Shown one piece after another: positions 49,578 through 57,208 of a stretch of 62,927 nt of DNA (within the stretch, counting starts at the first letter, position 1; each line of letters begins with the position of its first letter). Origin of the DNA: Parvibaculum sp049671045 (GTDB lineage: Bacteria > Pseudomonadota > Alphaproteobacteria > Parvibaculales > Parvibaculaceae); assembly GCF_049671045.1 (NCBI RefSeq), contig NZ_JBATUH010000112.1, forward strand, positions 1-62,927, in the 5' to 3' direction. A program made the translations under genes and the position numbers. The notes beneath the pieces are model-generated. The model was not told the origin of the DNA, ran no database searches, and saw only the letters and a program-made list of their open reading frames with translations.

Positions 49578-49605
49578 TTTACATGCGTGCGCGTATGTAT
49601 ATTAA
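49578..49605 (+). promoter_or_regulatory. Efflux promoter with AcrR-type operator
   Basis: TTTACA (49578-49583) and TATTAA (49600-49605), 16 bp apart, form a promoter toward the efflux genes. Between and over them lies the imperfect palindrome TACATGCGTGCGCGTATGTA (49580-49599, 8 of 10 pairs), which resembles AcrR boxes (TACATACA...TGTATGTA). The divergent TetR product is the expected ligand. Confidence 0.7.
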
Positions 49606-49638
49606 TGCTGGAGCGAATGAAAGCGGTTAGAACAATCA

Positions 49639-49685
49639 CCACCCAGCACATTCTCGGCCAGCGGGGCCGAGAATGTGCTGGGTGG
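49639..49685. repeat. Perfect 21-bp inverted repeat in the efflux leader
   Basis: Positions 49639-49659 and 49665-49685 are perfectly complementary around a 5-nt loop. The element lies in the 5' leader of the efflux mRNA, about 48 nt before the GTG start, and between the two divergent genes. It could be a strong RNA hairpin, an extra operator or a miniature mobile element. Confidence 0.85.
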
Positions 49686-49732
49686 CGGCGTCTAATTCGG
49701 TGATTTCGGCGATCCAGTTCAAGGAGTCTTCT

Positions 49733-50932
49733 GTGGAGCGAACTCGTACGTCTGGCATTCTGCCGATCCTGGCGGCGGCCTCACTGCTATTGGCCGCATG
49801 CGATGATGGCGCCGATCAACCGAGCGCCACTCTACCGCCGCCCCCGGAAGTCACCGCCATGACGGTCGCGTCGCAGACGGTGACGCTGGAACGGACCTAT
49901 CCTGCACGCGCCGAGGCTGCAAACTATGTGGAGGTTCGCGCCCAAGTGGAAGGAATTCTGCTTGAGCGCAGCTATGAGGAAGGCGGCCTCGTCAAGGCGG
50001 GTGCGGTGCTGTTCCAGATCGATCCGGCCCCATACGAAGCGCGGGTTCAACAGGCCGAGGCTGAACTCGATCGCGCCCGGGCCCAACTACGCGAGATGCA
50101 GCGACAGTGGAAGCGAGCCTCGCAACTCTATGAAAAAAAGGCGGTGAGTGAGAGTCGGCGCGATCAAGCACAGTCGGCGGTGGAAATAGCTAAGGCGGAC
50201 GTGGCCAACGCCGAGGCCGTGCTGCGCACGGCGCGCATCGATCTCGGCTACACCGAAGTGCGCGCACCTATCAGCGGCGTGACCGGGCTGCGCGCTGTAT
50301 CCAACGGCAATTTGGTGACAGCCGGCACTTTGCTGACCACGATCCGCCAGCTGGACCCGATGCACGTGCTTTTCTCGATGCCGGAAGCCGACGCAATTGC
50401 GCTTGGCAGACAACTCAATTCGGCAGGAGAAGCCTCTGCTTCCGCCCAGCACTTGGCGGTGCAGGTGCGGCTCGCTGATGGTTCGGTTTATGAGCGGCAG
50501 GGCGTCGTCGACTTTACTGCCGCCTTTGTCGATCCACAGACAGGGACCGTGCAGGCGCGGGCGGTATTTCCGAACCCGCAGGGGGTTTTGCTGCCCGGCC
50601 AGTTTCTGCGGATTTCGGTGCAGGGGCTGCAGCTTTCCAACGCAATTGTCATCCCGGCCAAGGCCGTCGCCGAGGGGCTGGAAGGTCCGGTGGTCTACGT
50701 ATTGAACGAGCAGAACATCGCCCGGCCGCAGCCGGTCGCGCTTGGCCTGAGCGTCGCGCAGGACCAGGTGATCGAGCAGGGTCTGCAGGCTGGTGAGCGC
50801 GTGGTCGTCGACGGCATAGCGAAGGTCCGCCCGGGTGAGCCGGTACGGCCGATACCACCGACGAATTCCGCTGACCACCAGGACGGCGAAGCCGCCACAA
50901 ATGGCGGCACGAGTTCGGGGACTGGCCGATGA
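49733..50932 (+). CDS. RND efflux periplasmic adaptor (AcrA/MexA family)
   Basis: A 399-aa membrane-fusion lipoprotein: lipobox LLLAAC near residue 22, barrel-sandwich (VEVRAQVEGILLERSYEEG), a helical hairpin with two coiled-coil arms (about 95-165), then the YTEVRAPISGVTG lipoyl return and beta-barrel. It bridges the inner-membrane pump to an outer-membrane channel. The GTG at 49733 (V-E-R-T-R) has AAGGAG 6 nt before it. It overlaps the pump gene by 4 nt (ATGA). No TolC/OprM gene follows. Confidence 0.92.
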   Translation: MERTRTSGILPILAAASLLLAACDDGADQPSATLPPPPEVTAMTVASQTVTLERTYPARAEAANYVEVRAQVEGILLERSYEEGGLVKAGAVLFQIDPAPYEARVQQAEAELDRARAQLREMQRQWKRASQLYEKKAVSESRRDQAQSAVEIAKADVANAEAVLRTARIDLGYTEVRAPISGVTGLRAVSNGNLVTAGTLLTTIRQLDPMHVLFSMPEADAIALGRQLNSAGEASASAQHLAVQVRLADGSVYERQGVVDFTAAFVDPQTGTVQARAVFPNPQGVLLPGQFLRISVQGLQLSNAIVIPAKAVAEGLEGPVVYVLNEQNIARPQPVALGLSVAQDQVIEQGLQAGERVVVDGIAKVRPGEPVRPIPPTNSADHQDGEAATNGGTSSGTGR

Positions 50933-53900
50933 TCTCGAAGTTCTTCATCGACCGTCCGGTATTCGCCACTGTTCTGTCGATAGTCATCGTGCTGGCGGGG
51001 CTCGCCGCGATGATGGCGCTGCCGGTCGAGCAGTACCCGGAAATCGTGCCGCCGGAGGTGGTGGTGTCCGCTTCCTACCCGGGTGCCAATGCGGAGACTC
51101 TCGCGGAGACGGTGGCGGCCCCCATCGAGCAGCAGGTCAACGGCGTAGAGGACATGATCTACATGCGCTCGACCAGCTCCGATGCCGGTTCGATGCGCCT
51201 GTCGGTATACTTCGAGATCGGCACCGATCCAGACCAGGCCACGATCAACGTCAACAATCGTGTGCAGGCAGCGCTGGCGCGGCTGCCGGAGCAGGTGCGC
51301 CAGCAGGGCGTGACCGTGCAGAAGCGCTCCAGTTCTATCCTGGCGCTGGTCTCCCTCTCGTCGCCCGACGAACGTTACGACCGTTTGTTCATGAGCAACT
51401 ACGCTCTGCTCAACGTCATCGACGAGCTCAAGCGAATCCCCGGTGTCGGCGATGCCAGCCTGTTCGGCGCGGCTGACTACTCCATGCGCATATGGCTGAA
51501 GCCGGATAAGCTCGCCGAGTTCGGCCTCACACCCAGCGACGTCGCGGGCGTCCTGCGCGAGCAGAACACGCAAGCGGCTGCAGGCTCCATGGGCGGTCAG
51601 CCGGCTACCGAGGACGTCGCTTTCACCTATGGCGTGACCACACTGGGCCGTCTTTCGGATCCCGAGCAGTTCAGGGAGATTATCGTACGCGCGAATCCCG
51701 ACGGCTCGGCGCTGCGCCTGAAGGACGTTGCCCGCATCGAACTCGGTGCCCAGCGCTACGAGTTCACCGCCACATACAACGGCAGGCCGACCGTGCCGGT
51801 CGCGATCTATCTCCAGCCGGGCGCCAACGCTCTGGACACGACGGCTGCGGTGGAGGAGAAGATGAAAGCGCTGGCGGAGCGCTTCCCCGAGGGCATTGAG
51901 TACACCATTCCCTTCAGCACCACCCGGTTCGTGGAGGTCTCCATCGACGAGGTCATCAAGACCTTCGTCGAAGCGCTCATCCTGGTAGTGGTGGTGGTAT
52001 TCCTGTTCCTGCAGAACGTGCGCGCTTCCCTTATCCCGCTGCTGGCGATCCCGGTCTCCCTGATTGGCACCTTCGCCGGCATGTACCTGCTCGGCTTCTC
52101 CGTCAACTTGCTTACGCTGTTCGGCATGATCCTCGCCATCGGCATCGTGGTCGACGATGCGATCATCGTCATCGAGAACGTCGAGCGGCTGATGACGACG
52201 GAGAAACTGCCGCCGAAAATGGCGGCGATCAAGGCCATGGAAGAAGTGGCCGGCCCGGTCATCGCAATCGTGCTGGTGCTTTCGGCTGTGTTCATCCCGG
52301 TGGGCTTCCTGGGCGGGCTCAGCGGCGTGATGTACCGGCAGTTCGCGATCACCATCGCGGTGTCGGTCATCATCTCCGGGATCGTCGCCCTGACGCTGAC
52401 GCCAGCATTGTGCGCGCTGATGCTCAAGCCGACTCACAATGAGCCGCTGCCGCCGTTCCGCTGGTTCAACCGCTTTTTCGATAGCGTGACCCGCGGCTAC
52501 CTCGCCTGCGTTCGCTTCATGCTGCGGCGGGCGGTGCTCGGCGTGCTGCTGTTCGTCGGCCTGATCGGCGTGACCGTGCTGCTCTTCGGCAGGGTGCCCG
52601 GCAGCCTGGTGCCGAACGAGGATCAGGGCTACGTGGTGGCCGTCACGCAGCTTGCGCCGGCCGCGGCGCTGGGTCGGACACAGGAGGCCATGGAAGAGTT
52701 TACCGGCAAGGTGCTCAACGAAGACATCGTGCAGGGAATGACCAGCTTTGCCGGCTTCGACCTGCTCGCCGGGGCCCTTAAGAGCTACGCCGGTGCATCT
52801 TTCATCACGTTGAAGGATTGGGACGAGCGGACCGGGCCCGGCCAGGACTCGGAGTCGTTCGCCAGACAAGTGATGGGTTTCAGCGACACGATTCCCGAAG
52901 CGAATGTGATCGCCTTCAACCCGCCGCCCATCACCGGTATGTCCACCACCGGCGGCTTCGAGGTCTATCTGCAGAGCCGTACCGCAGCGTCCCCTAAGGA
53001 AATCGAGGCGACTGCTCAGGAACTGGTGTCTGCGGCCAGCAAACGGCCGGAGCTGGCAGACGTTCGCACCACGCTGATGACCCAGATTCCGCGCTACCGG
53101 ATGCTGGTGGATCGGGAGAAGGCGCGGGCGCTCAAGGTGCCGGTGGACACCATCTATGAAGCGATGCAGAGCACGTTCGGGTCGCTCTATGTCAATGACT
53201 TCACCCTCTTCGGCCGGAACTATCAGGTGAACGTGCAGTCGGAAGCGGAGTTCCGGGAGAGCCCCAACGACCTCAAGGAGGTGTTTGTCCGCTCCGACGA
53301 CGGCCGGATGGTCCCGCTGGCGTCGCTGGTCAACGTGGAACGGACCCGCGGGCCGGATCAGATCGAACGGTTCAATGTGTTCCCGTCCGCCAAGATCATG
53401 GGCAACCCGGCACCGGGATACAGTTCCGGGCAGGCGATCGCCGCCATGCAGGCGGTGGCGGCGGAGGTCCTGTCGAAGGACTACCAGCTCGGCTGGATCG
53501 GCTCCGCCTATCAGGAACTGCAGGCGGGCGGCACCGGTCAACTCGCGTTCGTTTTCGGTATCGTCATGGTGTTCCTGATTTTGGCCGCCCAGTACGAACG
53601 CTGGATGCTGCCGCTGGCAGTCATAACGGCGGTGCCGTTCGCCGTGTTCGGTGCCGTTCTCGCAATCTGGCTGCGCGGCCTCGCTGTCGATCTGTATTTC
53701 CAGATCGGGATGCTGGTGCTGATCGGCTTGGCGGCGAAGAACGCCATCCTGATTGTCGAGTTCGCAGTGCTTGGTCGACTGGAGGGCCAGTCTGTCTTGG
53801 AAGCCGCCGTCAACGCGGCACGGCTTCGATTCCGGCCGATCGTGATGACGTCGCTGGCGTTCATCGCTGGCGTTGTGCCATTGGCGGTTGCCAGCGGCGC

Positions 53901-54081
53901 CGGGGCCGGGAGCCGACACTCGATCGGCACCGGCGTGATCGGCGGCATGCTGGGAGCGACGGTCCTGGCCATCATCTTCGTTCCGCTCTTCTATCGCCTT
54001 ATCGACCAGGCTTCCGCGTGGCGGCATGGCCCTCAGGCTGCCACGGCGCCACAGCAATCAGCGGAAGGGCCAGCCCAATGA
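50929..54081 (+). CDS. RND multidrug efflux pump, inner-membrane subunit (AcrB/MexB, HAE-1)
   Basis: A 1050-aa trimeric proton-driven drug exporter. FFIDRPVFATVLSIVIVLAG opens transmembrane helix 1; the two large periplasmic loops and GIVVDDAIIVIENVER (proton-relay Asp pair, TM4), KNAILIVEFA (TM10 Lys) and PALCALMLKP complete the 12-TM pattern. The HAE-1 length is typical, favouring hydrophobic drug substrates. Coupled to the adaptor gene. The efflux locus sits inside the broken prophage region, next to an IS remnant, consistent with acquisition. Confidence 0.95.
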   Translation: MISKFFIDRPVFATVLSIVIVLAGLAAMMALPVEQYPEIVPPEVVVSASYPGANAETLAETVAAPIEQQVNGVEDMIYMRSTSSDAGSMRLSVYFEIGTDPDQATINVNNRVQAALARLPEQVRQQGVTVQKRSSSILALVSLSSPDERYDRLFMSNYALLNVIDELKRIPGVGDASLFGAADYSMRIWLKPDKLAEFGLTPSDVAGVLREQNTQAAAGSMGGQPATEDVAFTYGVTTLGRLSDPEQFREIIVRANPDGSALRLKDVARIELGAQRYEFTATYNGRPTVPVAIYLQPGANALDTTAAVEEKMKALAERFPEGIEYTIPFSTTRFVEVSIDEVIKTFVEALILVVVVVFLFLQNVRASLIPLLAIPVSLIGTFAGMYLLGFSVNLLTLFGMILAIGIVVDDAIIVIENVERLMTTEKLPPKMAAIKAMEEVAGPVIAIVLVLSAVFIPVGFLGGLSGVMYRQFAITIAVSVIISGIVALTLTPALCALMLKPTHNEPLPPFRWFNRFFDSVTRGYLACVRFMLRRAVLGVLLFVGLIGVTVLLFGRVPGSLVPNEDQGYVVAVTQLAPAAALGRTQEAMEEFTGKVLNEDIVQGMTSFAGFDLLAGALKSYAGASFITLKDWDERTGPGQDSESFARQVMGFSDTIPEANVIAFNPPPITGMSTTGGFEVYLQSRTAASPKEIEATAQELVSAASKRPELADVRTTLMTQIPRYRMLVDREKARALKVPVDTIYEAMQSTFGSLYVNDFTLFGRNYQVNVQSEAEFRESPNDLKEVFVRSDDGRMVPLASLVNVERTRGPDQIERFNVFPSAKIMGNPAPGYSSGQAIAAMQAVAAEVLSKDYQLGWIGSAYQELQAGGTGQLAFVFGIVMVFLILAAQYERWMLPLAVITAVPFAVFGAVLAIWLRGLAVDLYFQIGMLVLIGLAAKNAILIVEFAVLGRLEGQSVLEAAVNAARLRFRPIVMTSLAFIAGVVPLAVASGAGAGSRHSIGTGVIGGMLGATVLAIIFVPLFYRLIDQASAWRHGPQAATAPQQSAEGPAQ

Positions 54082-54250
54082 TTTCGGTGCTGTCAGCCTC
54101 TCTCGGTACGGTGCCGGGTTTCATCAGGAAAGTTGTCGCGGCACGCCCGGACCGCTCCAGCCGCGGCTCGATCCACCTGTTCGACAACCACAGGAGCAGA
54201 GTCCCGGCGATGATCAACAGGATGATGGCGAGCAGCAGGAGGCGGTTCAT
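53999..54250 (-). CDS. Small membrane protein antisense to the pump gene end (doubtful)
   Basis: An 83-aa frame starting MNRLLLLAIILLIIAGTLLL with one convincing transmembrane helix followed by a basic tail. It overlaps the 3' end of the pump gene by 83 nt on the opposite strand. The N-terminal part looks like real coding, but no homologue was recognised; the C-terminal overlap may be chance. Confidence 0.35.
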   Translation of the reverse strand: MNRLLLLAIILLIIAGTLLLWLSNRWIEPRLERSGRAATTFLMKPGTVPREADSTEIIGLALPLIAVAPWQPEGHAATRKPGR

Positions 54251-54266
54251 CGTGGCAGCCTAGCAG

Positions 54267-54572
54267 GCTGTTGAAGAAGTCGGTAGCGGCACAAGGATTG
54301 ACGTGATTCACTGCCCTTGGCGAACGGCTGGAGGGTGGATGATGCGCGGACGAGATGAGTGATCGGGCTCTCTTTTTTCATATGTGGATTTTGAGAGGCG
54401 GATGCGGTCGGAACATCCGTTGCTGACGATCCGCGCGATTGCGAACGCGGCGCTGGGCGACCTGACGCAGGAGTTTGAGGCCCTTTATCCGGCTCGTTTG
54501 GGCCGTCCGCCGATTGTGCCGGAGCGCCTGCTGTCGACCGACCACTTCGCGGTAGACGGTACGCTGTCGTGA
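54267..54572 (+). mobile_element. Decayed IS5/IS1182-type transposase remnant
   Basis: The GGCTGTTGAAGAAGTC at 54267-54282 is a typical left end of these IS elements. The 62-codon frame from 54384 begins like the transposase N-terminus (SEHPLLTIRAIANAALGDL, LYPARLGRPPIVPERLL), then jumps directly to TDHFAVDGTL, which lies over 150 residues later in intact relatives. An internal deletion therefore removed most of the catalytic domain. No right end was recognised. Confidence 0.7.
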
Positions 54573-54577
54573 ACTTG

Positions 54578-54616
54578 CCCCAACCTTGGACCGGGCGGGC
54601 TGGTACAAGGTTGGGG
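54578..54616 (+). promoter_or_regulatory. 11-bp hairpin or operator before the hybrid kinase
   Basis: CCCCAACCTTG (54578-54588) pairs perfectly with 54606-54616 across a 17-nt loop, ending 31 nt upstream of the kinase ATG. It could be an operator or a leader hairpin; a long loop argues for a protein-binding dyad. Confidence 0.45.
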
Positions 54617-54647
54617 GCAGGGGGATGGAGGGGAAAGGGGGAGCTGC

Positions 54648-56426
54648 ATGATCGTCGAACAGCTTCGTGCCGCGAGCCGCGCCGAGAAATGGCAGCTCGA
54701 CTATCTCTTCGATCTGAGCTTCCAGGCCTGGCTCGTCCATATCGGCGTCGTCACCGCAGTGATGGCGCTGCTCGTCTATGTCCGGCCGGGGGAAGTCTGG
54801 CCCTTCGTCTGGTACGCCGCCATGTGCGCCTTTTCCGCGGGCTTGGCCGCTCTCGCATGGCGTTACACGCATCGCCGTCCGGTGGATGACGACGAAGCTC
54901 GCCCCTACGGCCTCGCCCATACGGCCCTCACCGCTCTTGTCGGCATCGCCTGGGGGCTCGGGGCCTTCGGCACGGCGACGGGCGAGTTTCACCTCATGCT
55001 CGTCTATTCGCTGGCGCTGGGCGGCACCGCGCTCGGCGCAGTCTCCTCCCAGCATGTGCTGCCGCGCTCCTGCTTCGTCAGCCTCTGGACCTCCGTGCCG
55101 CTGCTCGGCTTTGCGCATGTCTTGCACGATCCGGGCATTTTCGGCGGGACAGTCTTCAGCATGATCATGCTCTATGCGGGCGTGCTCTCCATCCTCGCCA
55201 TCCGCATGTTCCGTTTCATCCGCGCCAATGTCGATCTCACGCGCTCGCTCGACGCGAAGCTCGCCGAGATCACCGACATGGCCGCCGAACTGGAAGACGC
55301 GCGGCACGAGGCGGTGGAAGCAAACCTTTCCAAGTCGCGTTTTCTCGCTCATGCCAGCCACGACCTGCGCCAGCCCATTCACGCCATAGGGCTCTTCACC
55401 GCCTGCCTGCGCGATCTCGATCTCGAGGCCGAGGCGCGGCAGCATGTGACGAGCATCGACAATGCCGCCCGGTCGGTGAGCCGTCTTCTCGGGTCGCTGC
55501 TCGACATTTCGCGTCTCGATGTCGGCGGCATCGAACCCCGGTCCGAACGCTTCGCGCTCGAGGTGTTTCTGCGCGGCATCCTCCGGCAGAACGCAGACGC
55601 CGCGCTCGGCAGCGGCGGCACGCTGGAGATGGAAACGGCGGATATCTGGGTCGATACCGATCCCGCCCTTCTCTCCACCATGATCCAGAACATCCTCTCC
55701 AACGCGCTGAAATATGCGCCCGGATCGAATGTGCGGATCGTCGCCCGCCGCGAGGGGGACCGCGCCGCGCTGGAGATTGCCGATAACGGTCCCGGCATCG
55801 CCGAGCAGGACCTGCAACACATCTTCGACGAGTTCTACCGCGCCGAAAGCGGGGGTGTGCCCAAGGCGGAGGGCCTCGGCCTCGGCCTCGCCATTGTGCG
55901 CCGTCTCGCCGGGCTTCTCGGTCTCGAGGTGGAGATCGCATCCGCCGCGGGCCGCGGTACGCGGCTGCGCATTTCGGGACTGCGCCCGGTCGCGCCGGCC
56001 GCCGTCACCGTTCCGCCGCGCGCCCATCGCCAGCATCCCCTGACGGGGCTTCGCGTTTGCGTGGTTGACGACGATGCGGAAGTGCTTGCGGCGACGGCCA
56101 CGCTGCTGCGCCGCTGGGGCTGCGACGTGGCCGAGTTCGCCGGCCTGCCGGAGGCGGCGTCCGGTTGCGACGCCATCGTCAGCGATTTCGATCTGGGCGG
56201 CGATCTCGACGGGCTCGATGTCATCGCGAGGCTGCGCGAGATGGAGGGATGGGAGGTGCCCGCCGCCATTCTCACCGGCCGCTCCGAGCCGGAGACGCTG
56301 AAGCGTCTCGCGGGCTCCGGCATCCCCTTCCTGCGCAAGCCGGCGCACCCGGCGGAGCTTCGCGCGCTCCTCACCGGCTTCGCGCTCGGTGACGATGCGC
56401 CGGAGGGCGAGGTCTCCGTCTCCTGA
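54648..56426 (+). CDS. Membrane hybrid histidine kinase with C-terminal receiver
   Basis: A 592-aa sensor. About six N-terminal membrane helices (residues 25-195) form a MASE-like sensor; a coiled coil leads to HisKA with FLAHASHDLRQPIHAIGLF (His about 238), the NahK/ErcS-type H-box. HATPase_c follows (LSNALKYAPGSN, DNGPGIA, GLGLGLAIV), then a receiver about 465-580 (VCVVDDDAEVLAAT, phospho-Asp in IVSDFDLGG, Lys in LRKPAHP). It likely acts with the convergent LuxR regulator ending 4 nt downstream. The signal is unknown. Confidence 0.92.
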   Translation: MIVEQLRAASRAEKWQLDYLFDLSFQAWLVHIGVVTAVMALLVYVRPGEVWPFVWYAAMCAFSAGLAALAWRYTHRRPVDDDEARPYGLAHTALTALVGIAWGLGAFGTATGEFHLMLVYSLALGGTALGAVSSQHVLPRSCFVSLWTSVPLLGFAHVLHDPGIFGGTVFSMIMLYAGVLSILAIRMFRFIRANVDLTRSLDAKLAEITDMAAELEDARHEAVEANLSKSRFLAHASHDLRQPIHAIGLFTACLRDLDLEAEARQHVTSIDNAARSVSRLLGSLLDISRLDVGGIEPRSERFALEVFLRGILRQNADAALGSGGTLEMETADIWVDTDPALLSTMIQNILSNALKYAPGSNVRIVARREGDRAALEIADNGPGIAEQDLQHIFDEFYRAESGGVPKAEGLGLGLAIVRRLAGLLGLEVEIASAAGRGTRLRISGLRPVAPAAVTVPPRAHRQHPLTGLRVCVVDDDAEVLAATATLLRRWGCDVAEFAGLPEAASGCDAIVSDFDLGGDLDGLDVIARLREMEGWEVPAAILTGRSEPETLKRLAGSGIPFLRKPAHPAELRALLTGFALGDDAPEGEVSVS

Positions 56427-56430
56427 CGGT

Positions 56431-57060
56431 CTAGAGAAATTTCGTCGCTACGCCTGCCGCCGCCGCGCGGCTTGCGACGCCGAGCGTCCGCAGAAGCGCT
56501 GACACATGCATCCGCGCCGTCATCGGCGAGATGCCGAGTTCGCGCCCGATCTCCTTGTTGGTCAGGCCTGCCGCGACGAGCTGCAGTACTTCGCGCTGGC
56601 GCGGGGAAAGCTGCACCTCGCTTTCGCCGCCCGCTTTCGTACCGCCGGGAGTCGGCAGATGCGCTGCCGCCGACTTCACCACGATCTCGCCATTGCGGAT
56701 TGCGGCGATCGCTTCGGCGATTTCTTCAGGCGGCACCGACTTGCCGACGAAGCCGTCGGCGCCTGCCGCCATCACCACGTCAATGGTCTCGCTGTCATCC
56801 GCCATCGAGACGATGGCGATGGTCGCGCGCGGGAACCGGCGGCGAAGCGTGCCGATGGAACTTTCCGGCGCGAAGCCCGGAAACAGCAGGTCGAGCACGA
56901 ACATGGCCGGGGTCTCGCCCTCGCCCGTCAGCGCAAGCACTTCCTCGAAGCTGCCCGCCTCGCAAACCGCCGCGCCGGGACAGGCCCGCGTCAGGATGTG
57001 GCGCATGCCCATCCGGAACACTGGATGATCGTCGGCTATGATGATGCGGTCTCCGGCCAA
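56431..57060 (-). CDS. LuxR/FixJ-family response regulator
   Basis: A 209-aa regulator: receiver (IIIADDHPVFRMGMRHIL, phospho-Asp in MFVLDLLFPG, GADGFVGKSVP) and a GerE-type HTH (LSPRQREVLQLVAAGLTNKEIGRELGISPMTARMHVSALL split at the turn). No ATG fits the start; TTG at 57060 with AGAAGAG upstream gives the exact receiver N-terminus. It converges on the hybrid kinase gene and diverges from the autotransporter, whose promoter region holds a TGTACA dyad, so it may activate that adhesin. Confidence 0.9.
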   Translation of the reverse strand: MAGDRIIIADDHPVFRMGMRHILTRACPGAAVCEAGSFEEVLALTGEGETPAMFVLDLLFPGFAPESSIGTLRRRFPRATIAIVSMADDSETIDVVMAAGADGFVGKSVPPEEIAEAIAAIRNGEIVVKSAAAHLPTPGGTKAGGESEVQLSPRQREVLQLVAAGLTNKEIGRELGISPMTARMHVSALLRTLGVASRAAAAGVATKFL

Positions 57061-57125
57061 GGATGCTCTTCTTTCTCGGGCTGATGCGGTTCCTGAATTT
57101 AGCCCCACGTCGCCCCGATGGCACC

Positions 57126-57168
57126 TGTACACCTGTACATCTGTCCCGAAGCGCGCTCTCCCGGGACA
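57126..57168 (+). promoter_or_regulatory. Direct/inverted repeats in the autotransporter promoter
   Basis: The unit ACCTGTAC is repeated in tandem (57123-57138), creating TGTACA-CC-TGTACA at about 57126-57139. A second dyad, TGTCCCG...CGGGACA with a 13-nt loop, follows at about 57142-57168. They lie between the divergent LuxR regulator and the autotransporter, where a LuxR-type dimer would bind. Confidence 0.5.
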
Positions 57169-57208
57169 CTGCGCCCCATCTGCATCTGCTGTTTTGGGGG
57201 CAATACCG

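Noticed and set aside
49511..49651. Start of the AcrR-type repressor at the ATG 49651
   Set aside because: The extra 47 residues run through the efflux promoter, operator and hairpin and have no homology; the TTG at 49510 has a good ribosome site.
50695..54057. A 1120-codon minus-strand open frame opposite the RND pump
   Set aside because: The low-complexity His/Arg/Asp composition and complete overlap with a certain AcrB homologue mark it as a shadow.
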